Shown here: in pieces, positions 1 to 7,312 of the stretch
Layout: the number at the start of each line of letters is the position of its first letter
Numbering within the stretch: position 1 is the first letter of the stretch
Assembly: GCA_016288675.1 (NCBI GenBank)
Contig: JAEELC010000104.1
Span: 1-8,784 of the forward strand
Direction of reading: 5' to 3'
DNA from: Acholeplasmatales bacterium
Lineage (GTDB): Bacteria; Bacillota_I; Bacilli_A; Acholeplasmatales; Anaeroplasmataceae
DNA: 8,784 bases
Made by a program: the position numbers and the translations under genes
The notes under the pieces: model-generated
Told to the model about the DNA's origin: nothing
Database searches by the model: none
The model's input: only the letters and a program-made list of their open reading frames with translations

Positions 1-16
1 ATTAACAAAGTAAGAA

Positions 17-55
17 GAAAAGGTTAAGTGATATGTCACTTAACTTTTTTCTTTG
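17..55 (+). terminator. Intrinsic terminator of a gene upstream of the window
   Basis: A perfect 9-bp stem (23-31 with 36-44, GTTAAGTGA/TCACTTAAC) closes a 4-base loop (TATG) and is followed by six T residues at 45-50 and then CTTTG. The stem can continue by pairing the A-rich left flank (17-22) with the T-run. The matching A-run on the left means it could also stop transcription arriving from the right. The T-tract is stronger on the + strand, so it most likely ends a + strand gene lying before base 1. Nothing in bases 1-16 identifies that gene. Confidence 0.88.
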
Positions 56-67
56 AATATAATTTAT

Positions 68-96
68 TTAATAATTATTTTAAAAAGTTATATAAT
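68..96 (+). promoter_or_regulatory. Promoter of the ABC exporter operon
   Basis: A consensus -10 box TATAAT lies at 91-96. A weak -35 candidate, TTAATA (four of six matches to TTGACA), lies at 68-73 with the ideal 17-base spacer. Transcription would start near 103, giving a leader of about 20 bases before the ATG at 124. A second TATAAT at 58-63 directly follows the terminator T-tract but has no recognisable -35 partner, so it is the weaker candidate. The surrounding AT-richness makes chance TATAAT boxes likely, which limits confidence. Confidence 0.6.
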
Positions 97-123
97 GTAA
101 TAGTTAATTAAGGAGGAAATTTT

Positions 124-1902
124 ATGAATGCTTTCCAAAGAATGAAACTATTCTTAAAATATGAAAGAAAAAATACAATTTTTGCAGTACTTGCTGTATT
201 TATTGAAACAATATTTGAACTTGTAATTCCTATGATTATGTCATATATGATTGATAAAGGTGTTTCTGTATATGTAGAAGCAAGTAAAAATGCTAATTCT
301 TTAGCTGAAGTTAAAGATGAAGCTTTTAATGTTATTTTAATTGCGGCTATATTAATCGGTATATGTGCACTTATGAGTTTAATATGTGGATGGATTTATA
401 GTCATTTTGCATCTAAAGCTGCCTCAAACTTTGGTACTAGAATAAGAGAAGCACAATTTTCAGCTATTCAAAATTATACATTCTCAAATCTTGATATGTT
501 TGAACCATCAAGTTTAGTTACTCGTGTTATAAATGACTCAATGGTTATTCAAAATACATATCAACAAACATTACGTCCACTAGTACGTTCTCCATTAATG
601 CTAGTATTAGGTATGGGCTTTACATTTTATTATTCATGGAGATTAGCATTAATATTTGTAGTACTTGTTCCACTTTTAGCATTTGTAATTATTGCTGTAT
701 TAAGAAGAGTTGCACCCAAATATAGAATTTTACAAAAGAAATTAGATGGATTAAATGGTAAGATTGAAGAAAATTTAACTGCTATTCGTGCTATTAAATC
801 ATTTGTTCGTGAAGATAATGAATGCTTAAATTTTGATACTGTTAATAATAGCTATAAAGAAACAGTACAGCATACATATTCATTATCAAATATTATTTTA
901 CCTTTCTTCCAATTAATGATGTATGTTTCAACTATATTGTTCTTATTTTTAGGTGGAAAAATGATTATTTCAGGTAATTTATCAGGTGGTTCATTAACTG
1001 GTATTTTATCTTATGTAATGCAAACATTTAATTCCTTAATTATGTTATCTAATGTATTTGTAGCTATTGCCAAGGCATTAGCTTCAATATATAGAGTTAA
1101 TGAAGTATTAAATGTATCACCTGATATTATATCTGGAGAAGAAATGAATAAGGTAGAGGATGCTACCTTAGAATTTAATGATGTATCTTTTAGATATAAA
1201 GCTGGTAATGGAGAAGATGTATTATCTAATATTTCTTTTAAGCTTGAAGAAGGAAAGACTTTAGGAATCTTAGGTGCAACAGGTAGTGCTAAAACAACTT
1301 TAGTTTCCTTAATTCCTCGTTTATATGATACGACAAGTGGTAATATTACTATCGGTGGTAAAAATATCAAAACATATGATTTAGATAACTTAAGAGAAAA
1401 TATAGCTTTTGTATTACAAACATCTACACTTTTTGAAGGTAGCTTAATTGATAATTTAAAATGGGCTAATCCTAATTTAAATATTGAAGAAATTAATAAT
1501 GCATTAAAGTTAAGCCGTGTTGATGAATTTATAGATAGACTTCCTGATGGATTAGATACATATATTGGAGAAGGTGGAAATACTTTGTCAGGTGGACAAA
1601 AGCAACGTGTATGCCTTGCTCGTGCTATTTTAAAGAATCCACGTATTCTTATTTTAGATGATGCTACTAGTGCAGTTGATACTCGTACAGAAAAAACAAT
1701 TAGAGATAATCTAATGAGTTTATCTTGTACTAAGATTATTATTAGTCAACGTATTTTATCAGTTATGGAAGCAGATTATGTATTAATTCTTGAAGGTGGT
1801 AAGATAAATGAGATTGGTACACCTAAATCACTTTTAGAACATAACCTTATTTATCAAGATTTATATAATAGACAACTAAAGGGGGTAAGAAGCGATGAAT
1901 AG
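124..1902 (+). CDS. Heterodimeric ABC exporter, subunit with degenerate ATP site
   Basis: This 592-residue half-transporter is the first subunit of an exporter in the plasma membrane. It has a six-helix transmembrane domain (residues about 17-315) followed by an ATPase domain (about 345-585). Visible motifs are the Walker A at 384-391 (GATGSAKT), Q-loop Q432, an intact signature LSGGQ at 488-492, Walker B ending LDD with D513, and SQR at 541-543. Three positions depart from the consensus: Ala389 replaces the last Walker A glycine, Asp513 replaces the catalytic glutamate, and Gln542 replaces the H-loop histidine. Its own ATP site is therefore probably non-hydrolytic, as in the LmrCD, BmrCD and TM287/288 class. 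The start is set by AAGGAGG at 110-116, seven bases before the ATG. The next gene overlaps by 8 bases and encodes the partner. The substrate (drug, peptide or lipid) cannot be read from the sequence, and no adjacent regulator is visible. Confidence 0.95.
   Translation: MNAFQRMKLFLKYERKNTIFAVLAVFIETIFELVIPMIMSYMIDKGVSVYVEASKNANSLAEVKDEAFNVILIAAILIGICALMSLICGWIYSHFASKAASNFGTRIREAQFSAIQNYTFSNLDMFEPSSLVTRVINDSMVIQNTYQQTLRPLVRSPLMLVLGMGFTFYYSWRLALIFVVLVPLLAFVIIAVLRRVAPKYRILQKKLDGLNGKIEENLTAIRAIKSFVREDNECLNFDTVNNSYKETVQHTYSLSNIILPFFQLMMYVSTILFLFLGGKMIISGNLSGGSLTGILSYVMQTFNSLIMLSNVFVAIAKALASIYRVNEVLNVSPDIISGEEMNKVEDATLEFNDVSFRYKAGNGEDVLSNISFKLEEGKTLGILGATGSAKTTLVSLIPRLYDTTSGNITIGGKNIKTYDLDNLRENIAFVLQTSTLFEGSLIDNLKWANPNLNIEEINNALKLSRVDEFIDRLPDGLDTYIGEGGNTLSGGQKQRVCLARAILKNPRILILDDATSAVDTRTEKTIRDNLMSLSCTKIIISQRILSVMEADYVLILEGGKINEIGTPKSLLEHNLIYQDLYNRQLKGVRSDE
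1878..1885 (+). promoter_or_regulatory. Ribosome binding site of the second ABC subunit
   Basis: AAAGGGGG lies inside the end of the first subunit gene, nine bases before the ATG at 1895. The ATG overlaps the preceding TAG stop (ATGAATAG). The arrangement suggests coupled translation and matched amounts of the two subunits, which a heterodimer needs. Confidence 0.7.
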
Positions 1903-3733
1903 AACATCTGGCTCACGCCCTAAAAATTTAAAAGGGACTCTTAAGCATTTATTTAATTATTTAAAGCATCATATTTATTTATTAATTTTGATTTCTATTT
2001 TAGTATTAATTCCTGCAATTGCGACAATGATTGGTACTTATTCTATAAAATATATTATAGATTATGCTGAAGAACAAAATTTAGAAGCTATTAAGCATTT
2101 ATGTATAAAGATTGGAATATTATATGCATGTGGTGCATTATCTTGTTATACATATATGCACCTTCTTGCATATTTGGCTCAACAAATTACATATGAGTTA
2201 AGAAGAGATTTATTTAAAAAGATGGTAAGTTTACCAATTGGATATATTGATACGCATTCTTATGGAAATATTATGTCATTATTTACTAATGATATGGATA
2301 CTGTTACTGATGCACTTAATAATGCATTTGCGACGCTTATTCAATATGCCGTTGAAATTGTTGGTATGATTGTATGCATTTTTATATTATCATATCAATT
2401 AAGCTTTATTGTTGTAGGATTCTATATTTTAATGTTTAGTTATATTATTTATTCTTCAAAGAAGAGTAAATCATTTTATAAGAAGCAACAAAAAGAACTT
2501 GGTAAATTAAATGGATTTGCTGATGAAATAATTCGTGGACAAAGAACTGTTAAGGTATTTAACCATGAAGAAGCTTCAAAAGAAGAATTTAATAAATTAT
2601 CTCGTACACTTGCTGATTCAAGCAAAAAAGCTATGACATACGCACTATCTATGGTTCCTATGGTAATGTTTTTAAGCTATGTTAATTATGGTATTGTTAC
2701 TATAGTTGGTGGTGTAATGGTAATTAATGGTGTTATTGATACTATTGGTACATTATCAAGCTATTTAGTGTTTGTTCGTCAGACAGCAATGCCAATTAAT
2801 AGATTTACTGGGCAAGCAAATCTATTATTAAATGCGCTTGCAGGTGCTGAAAGAATATTTGCGCTTTTAGATGAGCCTAGTGAATTTGATTGTGGTACTG
2901 TTACATTAGTTCATGCTAAGGAGGAAAATGGTAGTCTTGTTATTTCAAACTTAAATAGTGATCCTTATGCATGGAATGATAATGGCTCTTTAACACCTTT
3001 AAAAGGTGATGTAAGATTTAATAATGTTGTATTTGAATATAATCCAAATAAGAAAATCTTACATGGTATTTCCTTATATGCTAAGCCAGGACAAAAGATT
3101 GCATTTGTTGGTTCTACTGGTGCAGGTAAGACTACTATTGTTTCCTTAATCAATAGATTTTATGAAGTAACAGAAGGAACAATCACTTTTGATTCTATTG
3201 ATATTAAGAGAATTAAAAAGAGTGAACTTAGAAAAGCGATTGGTAATGTTTTACAAGATACCCATCTTTTTGTTGGTACAATTGAAGATAATATTAAATT
3301 TGGTAAGTTAGATGCTACACATGAAGAAGTTGTACGTGCAGCAAAATTAGCGCATGCTGATTCATTTATCTCTCGTCTACCTGATGGATATAATACACTA
3401 CTTACAACTGATGGATTGAATTTATCTCAAGGTCAACGTCAATTGCTTGCTATTGCTCGTGCAGCTATAGCTAATCCTCCTGTATTAGTACTTGATGAAG
3501 CCACTAGCTCAATTGATACTTATACTGAGCATTTAATTCAAGAAGGTATGGATGAATTAATGAAAGGACGCACTGTATTTGTAATTGCACATAGATTATC
3601 TACAGTAATGAATTCTAACGCTATAATCGTACTTGAAATGGGAAATATTATTGAACGTGGTGAACATCAAGAACTACTAGAACAAAAAGGTAGATATTAT
3701 TCACTATATACTGGTAAATCAGAATTACAATAG
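1895..3733 (+). CDS. Heterodimeric ABC exporter, catalytic subunit
   Basis: This 612-residue half-transporter pairs with the product of the preceding gene. Six membrane helices occupy about residues 27-310, followed by an ATPase domain from about 372. The nucleotide site is fully equipped: Walker A GSTGAGKT at 406-413, Q-loop Q454, Walker B LVLDE with catalytic Glu535, and H-loop His566 (IAHRLST). Its signature reads LSQGQ (510-514) rather than LSGGQ. Together with the partner's intact LSGGQ, this gives one canonical site and one degenerate site. Between the membrane and ATPase domains lies an extra segment of about 40 residues (331-371, with TVTLVHAKEE and a PYAW motif). As I recall them, similar inserts occur in many clostridial members of this subfamily. 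A role in multidrug, peptide or lipid export is plausible, but the substrate is unknown. The 8-base overlap upstream marks one operon. Confidence 0.95.
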   Translation: MNRTSGSRPKNLKGTLKHLFNYLKHHIYLLILISILVLIPAIATMIGTYSIKYIIDYAEEQNLEAIKHLCIKIGILYACGALSCYTYMHLLAYLAQQITYELRRDLFKKMVSLPIGYIDTHSYGNIMSLFTNDMDTVTDALNNAFATLIQYAVEIVGMIVCIFILSYQLSFIVVGFYILMFSYIIYSSKKSKSFYKKQQKELGKLNGFADEIIRGQRTVKVFNHEEASKEEFNKLSRTLADSSKKAMTYALSMVPMVMFLSYVNYGIVTIVGGVMVINGVIDTIGTLSSYLVFVRQTAMPINRFTGQANLLLNALAGAERIFALLDEPSEFDCGTVTLVHAKEENGSLVISNLNSDPYAWNDNGSLTPLKGDVRFNNVVFEYNPNKKILHGISLYAKPGQKIAFVGSTGAGKTTIVSLINRFYEVTEGTITFDSIDIKRIKKSELRKAIGNVLQDTHLFVGTIEDNIKFGKLDATHEEVVRAAKLAHADSFISRLPDGYNTLLTTDGLNLSQGQRQLLAIARAAIANPPVLVLDEATSSIDTYTEHLIQEGMDELMKGRTVFVIAHRLSTVMNSNAIIVLEMGNIIERGEHQELLEQKGRYYSLYTGKSELQ

Positions 3734-3754
3734 AGAACTATCGCTTTTTTATAG

Positions 3755-3760
3755 TATAAT
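3755..3760 (+). promoter_or_regulatory. Probable -10 box for the Sel1-repeat gene
   Basis: A perfect TATAAT sits in the 45-base gap after the ABC operon. No good -35 hexamer is found 16-18 bases upstream, and the extended TGN is absent (TAG instead). A transcript would start near 3767, exactly at the ribosome binding site AGGTGA, leaving a leader of only about 12 bases. The box overlaps a short inverted repeat, ACTAT (3737-3741) and ATAGT (3751-3755). No intrinsic terminator separates this gene from the ABC operon, so read-through is also possible. Confidence 0.5.
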
Positions 3761-3778
3761 ATGATTAGGTGAATTTTT

Positions 3779-4747
3779 ATGAATAAAGAAGACGCATTAG
3801 AATTAATAAAAAAGAATAATGAACAAAGCTTAGAAGGATATAAGTTTCTAGCAGATCATGAGCATTCTACTGAAGCTATGATTGATTTAGCTAGCTATTA
3901 TTATGTTCATGATCAAATGGAAGAGGCTTTAGCTTATTTTAAGAAGGCTGGAGATTATAAAGATTATAGAGGATTTCAAAATCTAGGTTATATTTATTTT
4001 TATGGTAGAAAAGTTGAAAAGAATAATGAACTAGCATTTAAATATCTTACTAAGGCTTTCTTAATGGGTGATCAAGCTAGTGCTATTAAGATTAGTGATA
4101 TGTATATGAATGGTTATTATGTGAATAAAGATTATTCATACGCATTGAATTATCTAGAACCAATTTATTCTAGAGGAATGATGGATTTAATGGCTGGTAA
4201 GGGTAATTATTTATTACCTGAAGTTTTAATTAGATATGGTCTTGCATATCTTAATGGCCAAGGCTTTAAACAAGACAATATAAACTCTTTAAAGAATTTC
4301 ATTGTAGCTCGTGATTTATTAGAATCTCAACCTAATAAAAAAGAATCTACAAAGAATATGATATCTTTCTGTAATAAATATATTGAAAATATAAATAAAG
4401 AAGTTGAAAAATCAGATTATGAGGAATTAGATTTTTGTTTTGAGCATCATGCTAAATTTAGCTTTGTTAAAGAAGAAGAGAATATTACTTTAAAATTTGA
4501 TTTTGAATCTAAGGAATTATTTGTTTCATTAAAGAATTTATCAAGCTATTTAATTGATCATATGTATTTTGAATTCAATAATGTTTATGATTATAATAAA
4601 ATAGATTATGATGAGCTTAGACCAATTGATTATAAATTAACTAAGAATCAAATTAAATTATATGATGAAGAATCTACAGTAATGCATTTTAATTTTGACA
4701 AATATGTAAGCAGCATTGATGTAATAAATGAATCTAAAAAAAATTAA
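3779..4747 (+). CDS. Sel1/TPR-like repeat protein with unknown C-terminal domain
   Basis: This 322-residue protein lacks a signal peptide and membrane segments, so it is probably cytoplasmic. The first 185 residues or so form helix-turn-helix repeats of Sel1/TPR type. Units can be seen near 31-60 (AMIDLASYY..EEALAYFKKAGD), 65-97 (GFQNLGYIYFYG..LAFKYLTKAF), 99-131 and 150-182 (IRYGLAYLNGQG..SLKNFIVARDL). Such solenoids act as scaffolds for protein-protein contacts. Residues 213-312 change character to alternating hydrophobic/charged strands rich in Phe, Tyr and Asp (for example KFSFV, ITLKFDF, MYFEFN). This suggests a beta-rich domain that I do not recognise. The start is supported by AGGTGA at 3767-3772, six bases before the ATG. 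The gene lies between an exporter and topB with no obvious functional link to either, so the specific role is unknown. Confidence 0.85.
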   Translation: MNKEDALELIKKNNEQSLEGYKFLADHEHSTEAMIDLASYYYVHDQMEEALAYFKKAGDYKDYRGFQNLGYIYFYGRKVEKNNELAFKYLTKAFLMGDQASAIKISDMYMNGYYVNKDYSYALNYLEPIYSRGMMDLMAGKGNYLLPEVLIRYGLAYLNGQGFKQDNINSLKNFIVARDLLESQPNKKESTKNMISFCNKYIENINKEVEKSDYEELDFCFEHHAKFSFVKEEENITLKFDFESKELFVSLKNLSSYLIDHMYFEFNNVYDYNKIDYDELRPIDYKLTKNQIKLYDEESTVMHFNFDKYVSSIDVINESKKN

Positions 4748-4777
4748 AAAATAAGAAATATTAAACGCTTTTTACTA

Positions 4778-4786
4778 TGATATAAT
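4778..4786 (+). promoter_or_regulatory. Extended -10 promoter of the topB operon
   Basis: TGATATAAT (TG at 4778-4779, TATAAT at 4781-4786) is a perfect extended -10 element. Extended -10 promoters can work with a poor -35 box, and none is clear here. Initiation would fall near 4793, giving a leader of about 40 bases before the ATG at 4835. The -10 box lies in the left arm of the hairpin at 4782-4809. Confidence 0.7.
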
Positions 4787-4817
4787 GGATGTATAAATAC
4801 GTCCATTATTTTTATTT
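4782..4817 (+). terminator. Intrinsic terminator after the Sel1-repeat gene, overlapping the topB promoter
   Basis: ATAATGGATGTAT (4782-4794) pairs with ATACGTCCATTAT (4797-4809) with a single U-G wobble. In practice this gives about 12 bp with a TAAA loop. TTTTTATTT follows at 4810-4818. Transcripts coming through the preceding gene would form it. Transcripts beginning near 4793 would lack the left arm and escape it. Confidence 0.75.
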
Positions 4818-4834
4818 AAAAAGGAAAAAAGATT

Positions 4835-7312
4835 ATGATTTTAATTATTGCTGAAAAACCAAGTGTAATGAAAAATATAATAGATGCTAAATTGGAAAAT
4901 GCAAATATTTCTAGATATAAAGGCTATTCTATAGGAAAAGAATTTATATATACTCACTGTATAGGACATCTATTAGTTTTAAAGATGCCTGGTGAAATTA
5001 ATTCTAATTATATTAAATGGACATTGAATTCTTTACCTTTCAATTTTAAGGATATACCATTAAAGGTTAATGATAGTGTAAAAGAACAATATGAAATAGT
5101 TAATCGGCTAATGCACGATGAAAGAGTAACTGAAATTGTTAATGCCTGTGACTCTGATAGAGAAGGAGACCTTATTTTTAGAAACTTGTATAAAGCCAGT
5201 CATCCTAGTGTTAAAAATGTAAGCCGTATGTGGATTGAATCTCAAACTCCTGAAGGAATTTTAGAATCATTTAAAACTAGACTGGATGAAAGAGAATATA
5301 ATAATGTGTATTTTGCAGGTAAAGCTAGAAGCTATGCAGATTATATCATTGGCTTAAATTCTACTCGTGCTATGACTTGTAAATTTAGTCGCGAAAAGAA
5401 TGAAATCCTTCCAATAGGTCGTGTACAAACTCCTACTCTTAGAATATTAGTAGATACTGAAAAAGAAATAAATAATTTTGTACCTAAAGTTTTTTATAAG
5501 ATTCAAGCTAATGGAAATGTTAATGGTGCTGATTTAATCGGTAATTATATTAATAAAGATTTAGAACAAAATAGATTTAATACAAAAGAAGAAGCAATGA
5601 AGATTGTTGAAAAAATAGGTTTAGGAGAAGCTATTATTACTGAAGCTAGTACAACTGAACGTAAAGAGCCACCTAAATTATTATATTCATTATCAGATCT
5701 TCAAGTTGATATGGATAAAAGATATCATATATCTGCTATTGATGTATTAAATACTGTCCAAAGCTTATATGAAACTCATAAGCTTGTAACTTATCCAAGA
5801 ACTGATGAAAATCATATTTCTAAAGAACTTGCATCAAAGCTTACTCCTATTTTAAAAAGCTTATCTGTTCATACAGAGCTTAGAGATGAAATTATTAATA
5901 ATAATTATAAAATAAATTCTATAATGATTGCTAAAAAAGATATTGGTGCACATGAAGCATTAACACCTACAGGCTTAAAAGTAGATAAAGAATATTTAAA
6001 GAAATTATCTTTAAATGAAATACATGTGTATATGGCTATTGTAGAGCGTTTCCTTGCTGCATTTTTACCTGATGCTAGAATATCTAAACAAAAAATTACA
6101 TTTGTTAAAAATGAAGAAGTATTTGAATCTACATTTGAAGCTTGCACATTCTTAGGACATAGAAAAGCCTATACTTATGGTAAAAAAGAAACTAAAGAAG
6201 AAACTAAAGAATTTATTAAAGCTAAAGAAAATGATATTGTTAATATCTTATCTTTAGATATTACTGAAGGAAAAACTCAACCACCATCACGTTTCTCAGA
6301 AGGTTCTTTAATTAAAATGATGAAGAATCCAAGTAAATATGTTGATGATAAAGAAAATAAAGATATTTTAAAGAAGGTAGAAGGTATTGGTACTGAAGCT
6401 ACACGCGCATCTATTATTAAAGAACTTCATGAAAGAAATTTAATAGAAGATTATCAAAAAAAATATATTCGTCCTACTGAAAAAGGTATGAGATTAATTG
6501 ATATGATTCCTAGTGAAGATATTAAAAGTGTTAAATTAACTGCTTATTTTGAAAAAAGATTAGATGAAATATCTAAAGGTACATTTGAATGCGAAGCTTT
6601 TTTAGATGAGATTAGGAATCTTGAAAATGATTTTATTAATCAGATTAAAGGCATTAATAAAATACAACTTGAAAATGAACAAAATAAATTATGCTCATGC
6701 CCTATATGTAATAGTCCTATCATTGAAAGTGAAAAAGTATATCATTGTACAAATAGAAGCTGTAAAGTAGCTATATTTAAGAATGCTAGAGGAGCTAAAA
6801 ATATAACTAAAACACAGGCTATTAATTTATTAATTAAGGGTAATAGTGGCACAAAAGTATTATGTAAGAGTTCAAAAGGAACTGATTTTGAAGCATTAAT
6901 GCTTTATCATTATGTTAAAGATGATCAATATCCAAATCATATTGATTTTGATTTTAACAGTAATGCATTAAGCGATGCTGAAGCAGAAAGCTTGAAAGAA
7001 AAGCCAAAGGCTTTATGCAAGTGTCCTTTATGTAAGAGCGATATTATTGAAACAAATTTTGCATACAAGTGTAGTAATAGCCAATGTAAGGTTTTAATTA
7101 ATAAAAAAACTTGTGGAGTAAAGAAGTTTACAAAGAAAGCAATTATAGAACTTTTAAAAGATGGAGTGACTAGTACTAGACTTGATTGTATTACCAAAAA
7201 TGGTCAAGATATTTCAGTTTACTTAACTTATAAATATGATAGTACTCAAGAATATCCAAATAAAGTTAGCTATTTATTTGATAAGAAGGAGGATAAAGGT
7301 GAAGCTAAATAA
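4835..7312 (+). CDS. topB: DNA topoisomerase III (type IA) with two C-terminal zinc-ribbon modules
   Basis: This 825-residue type IA topoisomerase cuts one DNA strand through a 5'-phosphotyrosine link and passes another strand. It thereby decatenates DNA and relaxes negative supercoils. The Toprim domain starts at the N-terminus with AEKPS (Glu7) and carries the metal-binding triad in DSDREGD (Asp106, Asp108, Glu110). The catalytic tyrosine is Tyr320 in LVTYPRTD. Other family motifs are GRVQTPTL (194-202), GAHEALTPT (371-379), FSEGSLIKMM (487-496) and EGIGTEATR (516-524). The C-terminus has two repeats, each a C-x2-C-x12-C-x4-C ribbon (Cys622/625/638/643 and Cys730/733/746/751) followed by a Toprim C-terminal-repeat-like segment. 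The order and start (MILIIAEKPS) match TopB rather than TopA. The ribosome binding site is a modest AAGGA at 4821-4825, nine bases before the ATG. Related enzymes occur on conjugative elements, but no transfer gene is seen here. It leads an operon with the next two genes. Confidence 0.95.
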   Translation: MILIIAEKPSVMKNIIDAKLENANISRYKGYSIGKEFIYTHCIGHLLVLKMPGEINSNYIKWTLNSLPFNFKDIPLKVNDSVKEQYEIVNRLMHDERVTEIVNACDSDREGDLIFRNLYKASHPSVKNVSRMWIESQTPEGILESFKTRLDEREYNNVYFAGKARSYADYIIGLNSTRAMTCKFSREKNEILPIGRVQTPTLRILVDTEKEINNFVPKVFYKIQANGNVNGADLIGNYINKDLEQNRFNTKEEAMKIVEKIGLGEAIITEASTTERKEPPKLLYSLSDLQVDMDKRYHISAIDVLNTVQSLYETHKLVTYPRTDENHISKELASKLTPILKSLSVHTELRDEIINNNYKINSIMIAKKDIGAHEALTPTGLKVDKEYLKKLSLNEIHVYMAIVERFLAAFLPDARISKQKITFVKNEEVFESTFEACTFLGHRKAYTYGKKETKEETKEFIKAKENDIVNILSLDITEGKTQPPSRFSEGSLIKMMKNPSKYVDDKENKDILKKVEGIGTEATRASIIKELHERNLIEDYQKKYIRPTEKGMRLIDMIPSEDIKSVKLTAYFEKRLDEISKGTFECEAFLDEIRNLENDFINQIKGINKIQLENEQNKLCSCPICNSPIIESEKVYHCTNRSCKVAIFKNARGAKNITKTQAINLLIKGNSGTKVLCKSSKGTDFEALMLYHYVKDDQYPNHIDFDFNSNALSDAEAESLKEKPKALCKCPLCKSDIIETNFAYKCSNSQCKVLINKKTCGVKKFTKKAIIELLKDGVTSTRLDCITKNGQDISVYLTYKYDSTQEYPNKVSYLFDKKEDKGEAK
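6692..7288 (+). repeat. Tandem zinc-ribbon repeat modules within topB
   Basis: Two protein-level repeats of about 90 residues (620-709 and 728-818 of TopB) share the same order and spacing. Each has a CPxC ribbon with C-x2-C-x12-C-x4-C, then a basic helix (ITKTQAINLLIKG and FTKKAIIELLKDG), then strands ending in a similar YPN motif (QYPNHIDFDF and EYPNKVSYLF). They are diverged at DNA level, so the duplication is old. Such modules usually help bind single-stranded DNA or partner proteins. Confidence 0.8.
7286..7301 (+). promoter_or_regulatory. Strong ribosome binding site and GTG start of the small gene after topB
   Basis: AAGGAGG at 7286-7292 is followed after six bases by GTG at 7299-7301. 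This decides the start. The upstream in-frame ATG at 7236 has no Shine-Dalgarno sequence and would add 21 residues encoded wholly within topB. The site lies in the Lys/Glu/Asp-rich end of topB, so the gene is likely translated by coupling to topB. Confidence 0.82.

Noticed and set aside
1011..1370. Minus-strand open frame of 119 codons inside the first ABC gene
   Set aside because: It lies wholly opposite a conserved ATPase coding region, has no ribosome binding site logic of its own, and its protein resembles no family. It is an antisense shadow. The same applies to the minus frames at 2965-3153, 5905-6147 and 6937-7197.
3737..3755. Inverted repeat ACTAT/ATAGT as a terminator of the ABC operon or an operator
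   Set aside because: The stem is five AT-rich pairs, and the T-run lies in the loop rather than after the stem. Chance is likely at this base composition.
6184..6215. Short near-repeat of AAAGAAACT-type codons in topB (KETKEETKEF)
   Set aside because: It is a low-complexity charged linker made of Lys, Glu and Thr codons, with only two to three units. It does not look like a functional repeat array.
7236..7298. Longer start (ATG at 7236) for the small gene after topB
   Set aside because: There is no Shine-Dalgarno sequence before it, the extra 21 residues are just topB read in another frame, and a strong AAGGAGG sits correctly before the GTG at 7299.
4835..7312. topB as a marker of an integrative conjugative element
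   Set aside because: Such elements often carry a topB, but no relaxase, coupling protein, type IV secretion, integrase or replication gene is present, and base composition and codon use look the same as in the neighbours.
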